16,903 nucleotides of DNA from Dehalococcoidia bacterium (GTDB lineage: Bacteria > Chloroflexota > Dehalococcoidia > Lucifugimonadales > SHYF01). Numbering within the stretch: the stretch's first letter is position 1; each line of letters opens with the position of its first letter. The position numbers and the translations under genes were made by a program. This document shows positions 1-7,095 of the stretch, in pieces. The notes below the pieces were generated by a model. The model did no database searches and was not told where the DNA came from. It saw only the letters and a list, made by a program, of their open reading frames with translations. The DNA is taken from the NCBI GenBank assembly GCA_009692985.1, contig SHYF01000015.1, positions 1-16,903 of the forward strand, given 5' to 3'.

Positions 1-501
1 AGGGAGGGTCGGCCCTATCGAGGCGTGTTGTACGGCGGTCTGATACTAACAAGGCAAGGGCTAAAGGTGATAGAGTTCAATGCCCGCCTGGGTGATCCGG
101 AAACGCAGGTGATTCTGCCCAGGCTGGAGACGGACCTGGCGGAAATAGCGAGGGCCGTAGTTGACGGTAAGCTAACCGAAACACGAATCCAATGGAGTCG
201 CGAGGCGTGCGTCGGGGTCGTGATGGCATCTGGGGGGTATCCGGGAGACTACTCCACGGGGTTCCCTATCTCCGGCCTGGATAACGAGGGTGGGCAGTCC
301 ATGGTGTTTCATGGCGGCACACGGCTCCGGGATGGAGAGGTAGTGAGCAGCGGAGGACGCGTGCTGACTGTAGTGGGCCGGGCCTCTTCCTTGGCGCAGG
401 CGCGACAGATGGCGTACGCTGGTATTGAGCGAATACGGTTCCAAGGGGCGTTCTATCGCAGGGACATTGGGCTGCGTCCTACAGCGGTGGGTGCTGCCTG
501 A
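1..501 (+). CDS. purD: Phosphoribosylamine-glycine ligase (GARS), C-terminal part
   Basis: This is the 3' end of a purD gene whose start lies left of the window; the frame is open from base 1. GARS joins phosphoribosylamine to glycine using ATP in the second step of purine synthesis. The visible part begins in the last section of the ATP-grasp domain: YRGVLYGGLILT followed by the hallmark EFNARLGDPETQ, whose Glu and Asn are metal ligands in the family. The C-terminal beta-barrel lobe follows, with GYPGDYSTGF and a GRVLTVVG segment. The gene ends with TGA at 499-501, and the next start codon is 13 bases downstream. It is the first visible gene of the purine cluster. Identification is firm; only the N-terminal half is missing because of the window edge. 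Confidence 0.95.
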   Translation, partial: REGRPYRGVLYGGLILTRQGLKVIEFNARLGDPETQVILPRLETDLAEIARAVVDGKLTETRIQWSREACVGVVMASGGYPGDYSTGFPISGLDNEGGQSMVFHGGTRLRDGEVVSSGGRVLTVVGRASSLAQARQMAYAGIERIRFQGAFYRRDIGLRPTAVGAA

Positions 502-514
502 GGAGGGGTAAGAT

Positions 515-1087
515 ATGGCAACGGTACATCACATGTGGCCTTTTCCTAAGGAGACAAAGCTCTCCGATGGTACTTCTGTGACACTGCGACCCATGGTGGC
601 CGGGGACGAAGCTGCCGTCCTGTCGTTCTTCGGCAGGGTGCCCGCGGACGACAGGTATTACCTGAAGGACGATGTGGTGTCTGCGGAAGTGGTCAGGAGT
701 TGGGCCAAGGCCATCGACTACAACCGGGTGTTGCCTCTTCTGGCCGTCAAGGATGGCAAGGTGATCGCCGATGGTAGCCTTCACTTCTGGCAAGGGGCGC
801 GAAGGCACCAGGCCGAGGTTCGCATTTCGGTGGACCCGGAGTACAGGAGCCGTGGCCTGGGGAGGGCCATGATGAAAGAGCTCATAAGAATTGCCAGGGA
901 GAGGGGCCTTCGTAGGCTTCTCATGGAGGTGGTGCCGGCAAGAGAAGAGGCGGCCGTGAGGGTCACCGGAACGATGGGGTTCACGCCAATGGTCGTGCTG
1001 CCGGACTACGCCATAGACAGGTCGGGCTTGCTGGCGCTGGACCTCATTGTCATGGCTTTGGACCTGGAGGAGGCCGATACTTACTAG
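515..1087 (+). CDS. GNAT-family N-acetyltransferase
   Basis: A 190-residue GNAT-fold protein. The acetyl-CoA pyrophosphate-binding motif is clear as RSRGLGRAM (residues 111-119), on the helix after the strand EVRISVDPEY. The C-terminal GFTPMVVLPDYAID matches the usual last strands. The ATG is preceded by GAGGAGGGG at 500-508, a good ribosome binding site. It lies 13 bases after purD and is followed by 184 bases before purE, so it is probably co-transcribed with purD. The substrate cannot be read from sequence. Related single-domain GNATs acetylate protein N-termini, small amines or antibiotics, and nothing here shows a purine role. Confidence 0.85.
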   Translation: MATVHHMWPFPKETKLSDGTSVTLRPMVAGDEAAVLSFFGRVPADDRYYLKDDVVSAEVVRSWAKAIDYNRVLPLLAVKDGKVIADGSLHFWQGARRHQAEVRISVDPEYRSRGLGRAMMKELIRIARERGLRRLLMEVVPAREEAAVRVTGTMGFTPMVVLPDYAIDRSGLLALDLIVMALDLEEADTY

Positions 1088-1136
1088 GAGACTTAGACAA
1101 CCCACATCCCCCTGATGTCTCCATGTCGTTTTTGGA

Positions 1137-1216
1137 TTGGCTCAGGGCAAGCAGGCTCACCACGAACCTGAGTAAACAAGTCCGCTCACCCTGAGCTTGT
1201 CGAAGGGAACGAGGGG
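1137..1216. repeat. Short dispersed repeat of the CCTTCG/CTCAGG family between GNAT and purE
   Basis: The gap between the GNAT gene and purE contains CTCAGG (1141-1146) pairing with CCTGAG (1167-1172), then CCCTGAGCTTGTCGAAGGG at 1189-1207. The reverse complement of the latter, CCCTTCGACAAGCTCAGGG, resembles motifs at 9222-9238, 14097-14113 and 14346-14362. Such short imperfect palindromes are widespread intergenic repeats in bacterial genomes. I see no gene in 1088-1271. Confidence 0.6.
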
Positions 1217-1271
1217 GTAAGAGGCCACAGAGAGTTGGCGGGAGGCTGGAGATAGTATCAGGAGGTCTGAG

Positions 1272-1730
1272 ATGCCCCAGGTGGGCGTTATCATAGGCAG
1301 CAAGTCGGACGAAGGGCAGATACAGGAGACGTTGCACATCTTAGAGGAGATGGGCGTTGCCTATGAGATGCACGTCCTATCAGCCCACAGGACGCCGCAA
1401 AAGGTGGCGGACTACGCTCGGACGGCGCAGGAACGGGGTATCGAGGTGATCATTGCAGCTGCGGGTGGCGCGGCTGCGCTCCCCGGGGCGCTGGCTGCCT
1501 GGACGGACCTGCCTGTAATTGGGGTACCGCTGCCATCCAGCGAGCTGAAGGGCGCGGACGCTTTGTACTCCATCGTGCAGATGCCGCCTGGTGTGCCGGT
1601 GGCGTGCGTGGCGATAGGAAGCTGGGGCGCTCGCAACGCTGCGTATCTGGCAGCGGGCATCCTTAGCCTGAAGGATGGTAAGATAAGGGAGGCCTACTCC
1701 GCATACCGGAAGCAGTTGCGGGAAGGATGA
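1272..1730 (+). CDS. purE: N5-carboxyaminoimidazole ribonucleotide mutase (class I PurE)
   Basis: A 152-residue PurE. In class I enzymes this mutase moves the carboxylate of N5-CAIR (made by PurK) to C4, giving CAIR. Family motifs are GSKSD (residues 9-13), SAHRTP with the catalytic His, and LYSIVQMPPGVPV. The SAHRTP form fits class I rather than the class II AIR carboxylases. One departure is clear: the usual GGAAHLPG loop reads GGAAALPG, with Ala at residue 69 where class I PurE normally has a conserved His. The codons around it are in frame and unambiguous. AGGAGG at 1260-1265, six bases before the ATG, fixes the start. purK is not in the window. Confidence 0.93.
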   Translation: MPQVGVIIGSKSDEGQIQETLHILEEMGVAYEMHVLSAHRTPQKVADYARTAQERGIEVIIAAAGGAAALPGALAAWTDLPVIGVPLPSSELKGADALYSIVQMPPGVPVACVAIGSWGARNAAYLAAGILSLKDGKIREAYSAYRKQLREG

Positions 1731-1756
1731 CCTTCATGCTGGCAGATGTTTGGAAA

Positions 1757-1872
1757 ACCCTCACCCCCTTCCCTCCCCCTCTCCCACGAGTGGGAGAGGG
1801 GGAGGGAAGGGAATCTGGGGGACACCCCCAGGCCCTCAGCAGAAGGGGCTTTGCCCCCTCTGCACTTCCCGA
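1757..1872 (+). repeat. Triple-hairpin intergenic element, copy 1 (purE-HAD gap)
   Basis: Hairpin 1 is a perfect 19-bp stem (1768-1786 with 1791-1809, loop CGAG). Hairpin 2 is CTGGGGGACACCCCCAG (1815-1831, 7-bp stem, loop ACA). Hairpin 3 pairs 1839-1849 with 1853-1863 (11 bp, one mismatch, loop TTT). A purine-rich spacer separates hairpins 1 and 2. The order and polarity are shared with five other copies in this window. The element has no stop codon in the frame of the next gene, so it can be mistaken for coding sequence. Confidence 0.85.
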
Positions 1873-1899
1873 ACAGGATTTCTGGACAACTTGTGGCCT

Positions 1900-2538
1900 A
1901 TGAGCATTGCTGTTCTGTGTGACTTCGACGACACAATAACCCAGGAGAACGTGGCGCACCTGATTCTGGATCGGTTTGGAGATAAGTCATGGCGAGAGGT
2001 GCGGCGTCAGTTCCTGGAAGGCAGCATACCCCCGGAACAGTATTTTGAGCGGCAGTTCAATCTTATTGGGGCGACGCGCGCGGAGATGCAGGGTTATGTG
2101 CGGGAAAAGGGCCGGGTCCGCGACGGCTTCCCAGCGCTGGCCCGGTACTGCCGGCAGCGGGGTATCGAGTTGGCGGTGATAACGCTGGGGCTGGACTTCT
2201 ACGTGCAGGCGTTTCTGGAGCAGCAGGGGCTGGAGTGGTTGCCAGTATACGCCGTGGGCACTCGTTTCACTGAGGATGGCATCCAGTTTGATTTCCCGTA
2301 TGCCAGCAAGGAGTGCCGTAGCTGGGGCATATGCAAGTGCTCAGTGGTGGAGCGGTATCACCAGGGGGGGCATCGGGTCCTTTATATAGGCGATGGGCGC
2401 AACGACCTGTGCCCCGCCAGGAAGTCGGATGTGGTATACGCCCGGGGCGAGCTGCTGGAGCTTTGCAAGAAAGAGGGGTTGGCTTTCCAGGAGCTGCGGG
2501 AGTTCCAGAACGTGATTGATGAGCTGGAGAGGCACTAG
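1900..2538 (+). CDS. HAD-superfamily phosphatase, MtnX-like
   Basis: A 212-residue HAD hydrolase. Motif I is CDFDDTIT (nucleophile Asp8, acid Asp10), motif II is Thr95 in VITLGLDF, motif III is Lys146, and motif IV is GDGRND (164-169). The Cys-rich stretch around residues 139-147 before the motif III Lys, and the overall pattern, resemble MtnX and related HAD-IB phosphatases. MtnX acts in methionine salvage, but HAD substrates are hard to predict. The ATG at 1900 is chosen because the protein similarity begins there; the open frame upstream to 1750 only reads through the repeat. There is no clear ribosome binding site. It ends 9 bases before purB, so it is probably co-expressed with the purine genes. 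A histidinol-phosphate or phosphoserine phosphatase role is possible but not shown. Confidence 0.8.
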   Translation: MSIAVLCDFDDTITQENVAHLILDRFGDKSWREVRRQFLEGSIPPEQYFERQFNLIGATRAEMQGYVREKGRVRDGFPALARYCRQRGIELAVITLGLDFYVQAFLEQQGLEWLPVYAVGTRFTEDGIQFDFPYASKECRSWGICKCSVVERYHQGGHRVLYIGDGRNDLCPARKSDVVYARGELLELCKKEGLAFQELREFQNVIDELERH

Positions 2539-2547
2539 GAGGCGGCC

Positions 2548-3843
2548 ATGATTGACCGGTATGCCCGACCCGCCATGAAACGGGTGTGGTCGGAGGAGAG
2601 TAAGTACGATAAGTGGCTGGCGGTGGAGCTGGCGGCGTGCGAGGCGTGGGCCGAAGAGGGAACAATACCGCAGGCGGACATGGCAAAGCTGCGGGGCGCT
2701 CGCTACAACCTGAAGCGCCTGGACGAGATATTCCAGCGTACCCGACACGATATGACTGCCTTCACTCGCTCTATCACGGAGACGCTGGGCGAAGAGGGAC
2801 GGTGGATCCACCTGGGGCTAACATCCAGCGACGTGATGGATACCGCCCAGGGACTGCAGATGGTGGCGGCGGCGGACCTGCTGCTGGCAGAGGTGGACGC
2901 CCTGCGGGAGGTGCTACGGAGCCGCGCTTTGGAGTTCAAGGATACTCTGATGATAGGCCGCACTCATGGGGTACACGCCGAGCCTATCACATTTGGGCTG
3001 AAGCTGGCGCTATGGTGGGACGAGATGAACCGGAACCGCGAGCGGCTGGTGGCGGCAAGGGAGCAGATCGCCGTGGGCAAGGTATCGGGGGCCGTGGGCA
3101 CCCATGCCACTGTGCTGCCATCGTTGGAGGAGCGGGTGTGCGCTCGATTAGGACTGAAGGCGGCGCCTGTGTCCAACCAGATCATCCAGCGGGACAGGTA
3201 CGCTCACTACGTGACCACCCTGGCGCTGGTGGCGGCTTCGTTGGAGAAGTTCGCCACGGAGATACGGCACCTGCAACGCACCGAGGTGCGCGAGGCGGAG
3301 GAGCCGTTTAGCGAGGGGCAGACAGGGTCGTCGGCCATGCCGCACAAGCGCAATCCAGAACTGTCGGAGAGGGTGTGCGGGCTGGCGCGGCTGATCCGGG
3401 GCCACTCTGTGACGGCATTGGAGAACGTTGCGCTGTGGCATGAGCGGGACATCAGCCACTCGTCGGCGGAGAGGATTATTCTGCCAGATTCGTGCATGGC
3501 GCTGGACTACATCCTGAGCCTGTTCACTCAGGTAATGCAGGGGCTGAAGGTGTATCCGAAGCGTATGTGGGCTAATCTGGAGTCCACGGGCGGGCTGGTG
3601 TTCTCGCAGCGGGTGTTGCTGGCGCTCATCGAGGCTGGCATGAGCAGGGAGGCGGCGTACGAGATAGTGCAACGCAACTCAATGAAGGGGTGGGATGAGG
3701 GGCTAGACTTCCGAGACCTCATCCGTGGCGAGTCGCAGGTGTTGGACCTGATACCTAGCTATGCTCTGGAGGAGCTGTTCGACTACAGCTACTACACTCG
3801 CTACGTGGACGAGACGTTCAAGAAGGCGGGGGTGGGGAGGTAA
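2548..3843 (+). CDS. purB: Adenylosuccinate lyase
   Basis: A 431-residue member of the fumarase/aspartase superfamily. It cleaves SAICAR to AICAR and adenylosuccinate to AMP, both with release of fumarate. Signature elements are RHDMTAF (residues 66-72), TSSDVMDT (92-99), GRTHGVHAEP with the catalytic His140, and the mobile signature loop GSSAMPHKRNP (260-270) carrying the catalytic serine. Length and motif spacing are normal for a bacterial PurB. TAGGAGG lies just before the ATG, nine bases after the HAD stop codon. The stop codon is followed one base later by the GTG of purC, so the two are probably translationally coupled. Confidence 0.97.
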   Translation: MIDRYARPAMKRVWSEESKYDKWLAVELAACEAWAEEGTIPQADMAKLRGARYNLKRLDEIFQRTRHDMTAFTRSITETLGEEGRWIHLGLTSSDVMDTAQGLQMVAAADLLLAEVDALREVLRSRALEFKDTLMIGRTHGVHAEPITFGLKLALWWDEMNRNRERLVAAREQIAVGKVSGAVGTHATVLPSLEERVCARLGLKAAPVSNQIIQRDRYAHYVTTLALVAASLEKFATEIRHLQRTEVREAEEPFSEGQTGSSAMPHKRNPELSERVCGLARLIRGHSVTALENVALWHERDISHSSAERIILPDSCMALDYILSLFTQVMQGLKVYPKRMWANLESTGGLVFSQRVLLALIEAGMSREAAYEIVQRNSMKGWDEGLDFRDLIRGESQVLDLIPSYALEELFDYSYYTRYVDETFKKAGVGR

Positions 3844-3844
3844 C

Positions 3845-4738
3845 GTGGTCATCCTACACACCAATCTGCCTAACCTCTTGCATCGGGGCAAGGTGCGGGA
3901 CACATACGACCTGGGCGGCGGCCTGCTGCTGATGGTGGCGACGGACCGCATCTCGGCCTTCGACGTGGTGCTGCCCAACGGGGTGCCTGGCAAGGGGGTG
4001 GTGCTGTCACGCATGTCGGCCTTCTGGTTCCGGAAGACGGCCCACCTGATGCCCAACCATTTCATTGGCATGGCGGAGGATGTAGCTGCCAGCTATCCTC
4101 AACTGGCAAAAGTGCCACGGGAGGTGGCCCAGCGGTCGATGGTGGTGAAGCGGGCGCAGCGCCTGGATGTGGAGTGCGTGGTGCGGGGGTATCTGGCCGG
4201 TTCTGCGTGGGCGGAGTATCGGGTCACGGGTACAATCTTCGGTAAGCCCGCTCCGGCAGGCCTTAAGGATGGTGACCGCCTCTCGCCGCCAATGTTCACG
4301 CCTACCACTAAGGCGGAGACGGGGCACGACCTGAACATGACGCTTGAGCAGGTGGAGGCGCTGGTGGGCAAACAGAGGGCCAGGGAGTTGGAAGAGAAGA
4401 GCCTGGCCATATATAATTTCGCTCATGCCTATGCCCTGGAGCGGGGCATCATAATTGCAGACACTAAGGTGGAGTTTGGAGTTGTTGATGGGAAGGTCAT
4501 ACTCATTGATGAGGTGCTGACGCCTGACTCCAGCCGGTTCTGGGAGGCGTCGGCTTACCAGCCGGGGAAGTCGCAGCCCAACTACGACAAGCAGTTTGTG
4601 CGGGACTGGCTGAACAGCACGGGGTGGGACCACGAACCGCCGGCCCCGGAGCTTCCGCAGGAGATTGTGGAGAAGACCAGGCAGAGATACCTGGAAGCAT
4701 ACGCTAGACTCACGGGCGAATCAGTCCCGCAGCAGTAG
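3845..4738 (+). CDS. purC: SAICAR synthase (phosphoribosylaminoimidazole-succinocarboxamide synthase)
   Basis: A 297-residue enzyme that joins CAIR to aspartate using ATP. It has the N-terminal nucleotide-binding GKVRDTYDL, ATDRISAFD (residues 32-40), VECVVRGYLAGSAW, and the C-terminal LIDEVLTPDSSRFW followed by GKSQPNYDKQ. The length of about 300 residues matches the longer, yeast-like PurC form rather than the roughly 240-residue enterobacterial form. The GTG at 3845 is chosen as start because GGAGG (3836-3840) precedes it and family similarity begins at once (HTNLPNLLHRGKVRD). The frame is open further upstream only inside purB. The step consumes the PurE product and feeds PurB, so purE, purB and purC supply consecutive steps. 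Confidence 0.96.
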   Translation: MVILHTNLPNLLHRGKVRDTYDLGGGLLLMVATDRISAFDVVLPNGVPGKGVVLSRMSAFWFRKTAHLMPNHFIGMAEDVAASYPQLAKVPREVAQRSMVVKRAQRLDVECVVRGYLAGSAWAEYRVTGTIFGKPAPAGLKDGDRLSPPMFTPTTKAETGHDLNMTLEQVEALVGKQRARELEEKSLAIYNFAHAYALERGIIIADTKVEFGVVDGKVILIDEVLTPDSSRFWEASAYQPGKSQPNYDKQFVRDWLNSTGWDHEPPAPELPQEIVEKTRQRYLEAYARLTGESVPQQ

Positions 4739-4750
4739 ATAGGAGGGACC

Positions 4751-5341
4751 TTGGCAAGAGTGCGAGCGCGTCGCCAGCGGGCTGAGAAGGATGCGGTTCA
4801 GCGAGAGGAGCGCCGGGCAAGGCATCAGGCCCGGAGACGGCTGCAGCGTTGGATGTATTTGGGGGTGTCGGGGGTCATCGCTGTTCTTATTACAGTCTCA
4901 TTGTTCCTGCCGCGGTTGCCATCACGCAACCAAGCCAGTGACCAGGCCGTGGTGACAATAGAGGAAGGGCAGGAGTACGCTGGATACGCATCCAGGCCGC
5001 CCACCTATGGCCCCAGGTGGCCGACAGCTGCCGAGTGGGGAGTGCATACGGAAGAAATCCCGAACCCCAGGCAGGTGGCGAACCTGGCAGAGGGCGGGGT
5101 GTTTATCCAGTACAAGACCAGTGACGAGGAGTTGGCGAAGAAGCTGGGTGAGTTTGCCAAGGGGCAGGCCAACTTCCCGTGTTACATCGTCGTAGCCCCG
5201 TACGCTAGTATGGAGACGGCCATTGCTGTCACGGCATGGGGGGCTAAGGAGACTATGGACGCCTATGACGAGGCCAAGCTGAAGGGTTTCGTTGAGACGT
5301 ACCGGGGCCAGGGGCCCCAGGTCAAGTCGTGTACGCCCTAG
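4751..5341 (+). CDS. DUF3105-family membrane-anchored protein (diverged copy)
   Basis: A 196-residue protein. Residues 1-33 are highly basic, residues 34-54 form one hydrophobic transmembrane segment, and the rest is probably extracytoplasmic. It is clearly paralogous to the next gene: GYASRPPTYGP, GGVFIQY, NFPCYIVVAPY and the C-terminal AVTAWGAKETMDAYDEAKL align along its length. Two Cys (144 and 194) are shared with the paralogue and could form a disulfide. The His residues typical of DUF3105 (PPTSGPH and HNLEHGG) are missing here, reading PPTYGPR and ANLAEGG. The TTG start has AGGAGG at 4741-4746. It lies 12 bases after purC. The function of DUF3105 is unknown. Confidence 0.8.
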   Translation: MARVRARRQRAEKDAVQREERRARHQARRRLQRWMYLGVSGVIAVLITVSLFLPRLPSRNQASDQAVVTIEEGQEYAGYASRPPTYGPRWPTAAEWGVHTEEIPNPRQVANLAEGGVFIQYKTSDEELAKKLGEFAKGQANFPCYIVVAPYASMETAIAVTAWGAKETMDAYDEAKLKGFVETYRGQGPQVKSCTP

Positions 5342-5360
5342 ATTAGGAGTTAGATTCGAA

Positions 5361-5864
5361 ATGATGAAGATGCGATACTTGGTTATACTGCTGTCACTGG
5401 TGTTGAGCGGCATGGGAGCGGCCTCTTGCGCTGGCAACAAACCAGGAGAGGTGTTCCCAGACCAGGGTGCGCAGCACATTCCAGACAACCAGCCGTTCAC
5501 AAACTACAACAGTGTTCCACCGACGTCGGGTCCGCATTGGGGCGCGCCCGCCGGGTGGGGGATATCGTCTTCACCCATTCTAAATGAGCGGCAGGTGCAT
5601 AACCTGGAGCACGGTGGGGTCATGATCCAATACAGTGCCGCGGACACCGAGTTGGTCAGGAAGCTAGTGCAGTTCGCGCAGAAGCAGGAGAACTTCCCGT
5701 GTTTCATCAATCTAGCGCCCTATCCAAACATGCCGTATAAGATAGCGGTGACCGCCTGGGGCGTCCGGGACACGATGGATAGCTTTGACGAGGCGAGGCT
5801 GCAGAAGTTTGTGGACACATACATGAGCAAGGGGCCCGAGCATGGGATCCGCTGCACGGTGTAG
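5361..5864 (+). CDS. DUF3105-family putative lipoprotein
   Basis: A 167-residue secreted protein with a basic start, a hydrophobic stretch at residues 6-22 and Cys23 in a weak lipobox (AASC), so it is likely a lipoprotein or otherwise exported. It keeps the full DUF3105 pattern: PPTSGPH (53-59), VHNLEHGGVMIQY (79-91), NFPCF with Cys114, and a terminal Cys165. The His, Glu and Pro pattern suggests metal binding, which is an inference. The ATG at 5361 follows AGGAGT (5345-5350); an adjacent ATG at 5364 is also possible. It is in tandem with a diverged copy, and its stop lies two bases before purS. No biochemical role is known for the family. Confidence 0.82.
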   Translation: MMKMRYLVILLSLVLSGMGAASCAGNKPGEVFPDQGAQHIPDNQPFTNYNSVPPTSGPHWGAPAGWGISSSPILNERQVHNLEHGGVMIQYSAADTELVRKLVQFAQKQENFPCFINLAPYPNMPYKIAVTAWGVRDTMDSFDEARLQKFVDTYMSKGPEHGIRCTV

Positions 5865-5866
5865 CT

Positions 5867-6115
5867 ATGTACCTGGCCAAGGTGTATGTCACCCTAAAGT
5901 CAACGGTTAACGACCCGCAAGGGCGCACCATAGCGGGCGGCCTCAAGAGCCTGGGATTCGAGTCGGTGACGGACGTGCGCGCTGGGAAGTACCTGGAGGT
6001 GCGGCTGGCGGAGGACGACCAGAGGCGAGCGGAGGCCATGGTGCGGGAGATGTGCGACAAGCTGCTGGCCAACCCGGTCATCGAGGAGTACAGGTTCGAG
6101 CTGGTGAAGGTGTAG
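5867..6115 (+). CDS. purS: PurS subunit of FGAM synthase
   Basis: An 82-residue protein typical of PurS, the small dimeric subunit that bridges PurL and PurQ in the three-part phosphoribosylformylglycinamidine synthase. Characteristic residues are VYVTLKSTVNDPQG at the start, AGGLKSLGF in the middle and the ending NPVIEEYRFEL. The ATG lies two bases after the stop of the DUF3105 lipoprotein gene and has no ribosome binding site of its own in the preceding 20 bases, so translation probably depends on ribosomes finishing the upstream gene. purQ and purL usually follow purS but here the cluster ends; they must be elsewhere. Confidence 0.93.
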   Translation: MYLAKVYVTLKSTVNDPQGRTIAGGLKSLGFESVTDVRAGKYLEVRLAEDDQRRAEAMVREMCDKLLANPVIEEYRFELVKV

Positions 6116-6127
6116 GGTGGAGCCTAA

Positions 6128-6245
6128 ACCTCACCCCCTGTGTCCCCATCTCCTGAAGGAGAGGGGGATGGAAAAAGAAGAGAAAAGGGGACACCCCCTT
6201 TGACCCCTGCCCCTTCGGCTTCGCCTTCGCTTTGCTCAGAATGAC
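6128..6245 (+). repeat. Triple-hairpin intergenic element, copy 2 (purS/hisB convergent gap)
   Basis: An imperfect first hairpin around 6142-6169 (CATCTCCT pairing with AGGAGAGGGGGATG) is followed by an A-rich spacer and hairpin 2 (AAAGGGG 6184-6190 with CCCCTTT 6195-6201). The third hairpin of the other copies is replaced by a CCCCTTCGGCTTCG module running into CTTTGCTCAGAATGACAG, a different common dispersed repeat. It fills the gap between the convergent pur and his clusters. Confidence 0.75.
6165..6201 (-). terminator. Probable intrinsic terminator for the histidine cluster
   Basis: Read on the - strand, hairpin 2 of the repeat (stem AAAGGGG/CCCCTTT) is followed by a T-rich tract, TTTTCTCTTCTTTTTC. 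This lies about 50 bases after the hisB stop codon, in the right place to end hisB transcription. On the + strand the hairpin has no T tract, so it would be weaker for purS. Confidence 0.5.
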
Positions 6246-6250
6246 AGCAG

Positions 6251-7087
6251 TTAGCCGCTGATAGTCCCCTTGGTGCTGGGGACCTGATTGGTGGCGCGTG
6301 GGTCAATCTCCACGGCTTGGCGCAGGGCGCGGGCCAGTGCCTTGAACAGGGCCTCGGCCTTGTGGTGAGGGTCGCTGCCAGACAGCACCCTGGCATGCAA
6401 GGTCAAGCCGCCTTCCAGGGCGAGCCGCTCCAGGAAGTGGCTGACAAGCTCGCCGGCCATGTCCCCTACTCTAGCGCCTTCCAGCCCTGTATGCACCACG
6501 GCGTAGCCCCGCCCGCCGGCGTCCACGACCGCCTGCGCCAGTGCATCGTCGAGGGGCGCCATCGCTGACCCCATGCGCCGTATTCCGGTGCCGTCGCCGA
6601 TGGCCTGGCGTAGGGCGCGGCCCAGCACAATGGCTACGTCCTCAGCCAGGTGGTGAGCGTCGGGAATGGCGTCGCCGCGAGCGGTGAGTGTTATGTCAAT
6701 CAAGCCGTGTCTGGCAAGCTGGGCAAGCAGGTGGTCCAGCATGGCCTCGCCCGTCTGAATCGCGTATCTTCCCTGCCCGTCCAGGTTGATCTCAACCGAG
6801 ACGCGAGTTTCAGAGGTCTCGCGGGTCAGGGAAGCCTGTCGCCCGGAGACGGAAGTATCAGCGTTGCGGCGGCGTGCCCTGCGAGGATTGGCGGTGAGGT
6901 CGCGGGAGACGTAAACGCGGTTCCCGACGCGTGTGACCTGGCCGGTGACAGTGCCGAGGTTGGCGTATCGCCGCAGGGAGGCGGTGGTCATGCCAAGCTC
7001 GGCGGCGCGCTGCGAGAGGGGGACGGTTCCCGCCGGAGCGCGGGTGCGGCGCCTGCGAGTGCCCCGACGGGGTTGTGATTCAACCAT
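6251..7087 (-). CDS. hisB: HTH domain fused to imidazoleglycerol-phosphate dehydratase
   Basis: A 278-residue protein. Residues from about 84 to 278 are a complete IGP dehydratase, which dehydrates imidazole glycerol phosphate to imidazole acetol phosphate. Metal-binding and catalytic positions are visible: LDHLL (His119), ARHG (His127), HHLAED (145-150), DPHHKAEALFKA (His241, His242, Glu245) and the terminal STKG. The usual PxDE motif reads PLDD. Residues 22-64 form a MerR/excisionase-like helix-turn-helix and wing (LSQRAAELGMTTASLRRY, then RVGNRVYVSRDL), flanked by Arg-rich stretches at 7-16 and 69-74. AAGGAG eight bases before this ATG supports translation of the full fusion. The known HisB fusion in enterobacteria is with a phosphatase, not an HTH. 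A role in his regulation is inferred. It is the last gene of the his cluster. Confidence 0.9.
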   Translation of the reverse strand: MVESQPRRGTRRRRTRAPAGTVPLSQRAAELGMTTASLRRYANLGTVTGQVTRVGNRVYVSRDLTANPRRARRRNADTSVSGRQASLTRETSETRVSVEINLDGQGRYAIQTGEAMLDHLLAQLARHGLIDITLTARGDAIPDAHHLAEDVAIVLGRALRQAIGDGTGIRRMGSAMAPLDDALAQAVVDAGGRGYAVVHTGLEGARVGDMAGELVSHFLERLALEGGLTLHARVLSGSDPHHKAEALFKALARALRQAVEIDPRATNQVPSTKGTISG

Positions 7088-7095
7088 TTCTGCCG

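Noticed and set aside
1750..1899. Fifty-codon N-terminal extension of the HAD phosphatase
   Set aside because: It is the in-frame translation of triple-hairpin copy 1 (Pro/Ser/Gly-rich); HAD similarity begins at the ATG at 1900.
3761..3844. Upstream extension of PurC into purB
   Set aside because: The GTG at 3845 has a GGAGG just before it and matches the family N-terminus; the earlier codons are out-of-frame purB.
6650..7078. 142-codon open frame opposite hisB
   Set aside because: It overlaps the HTH and dehydratase coding region antisense and shows no domain or ribosome binding site.
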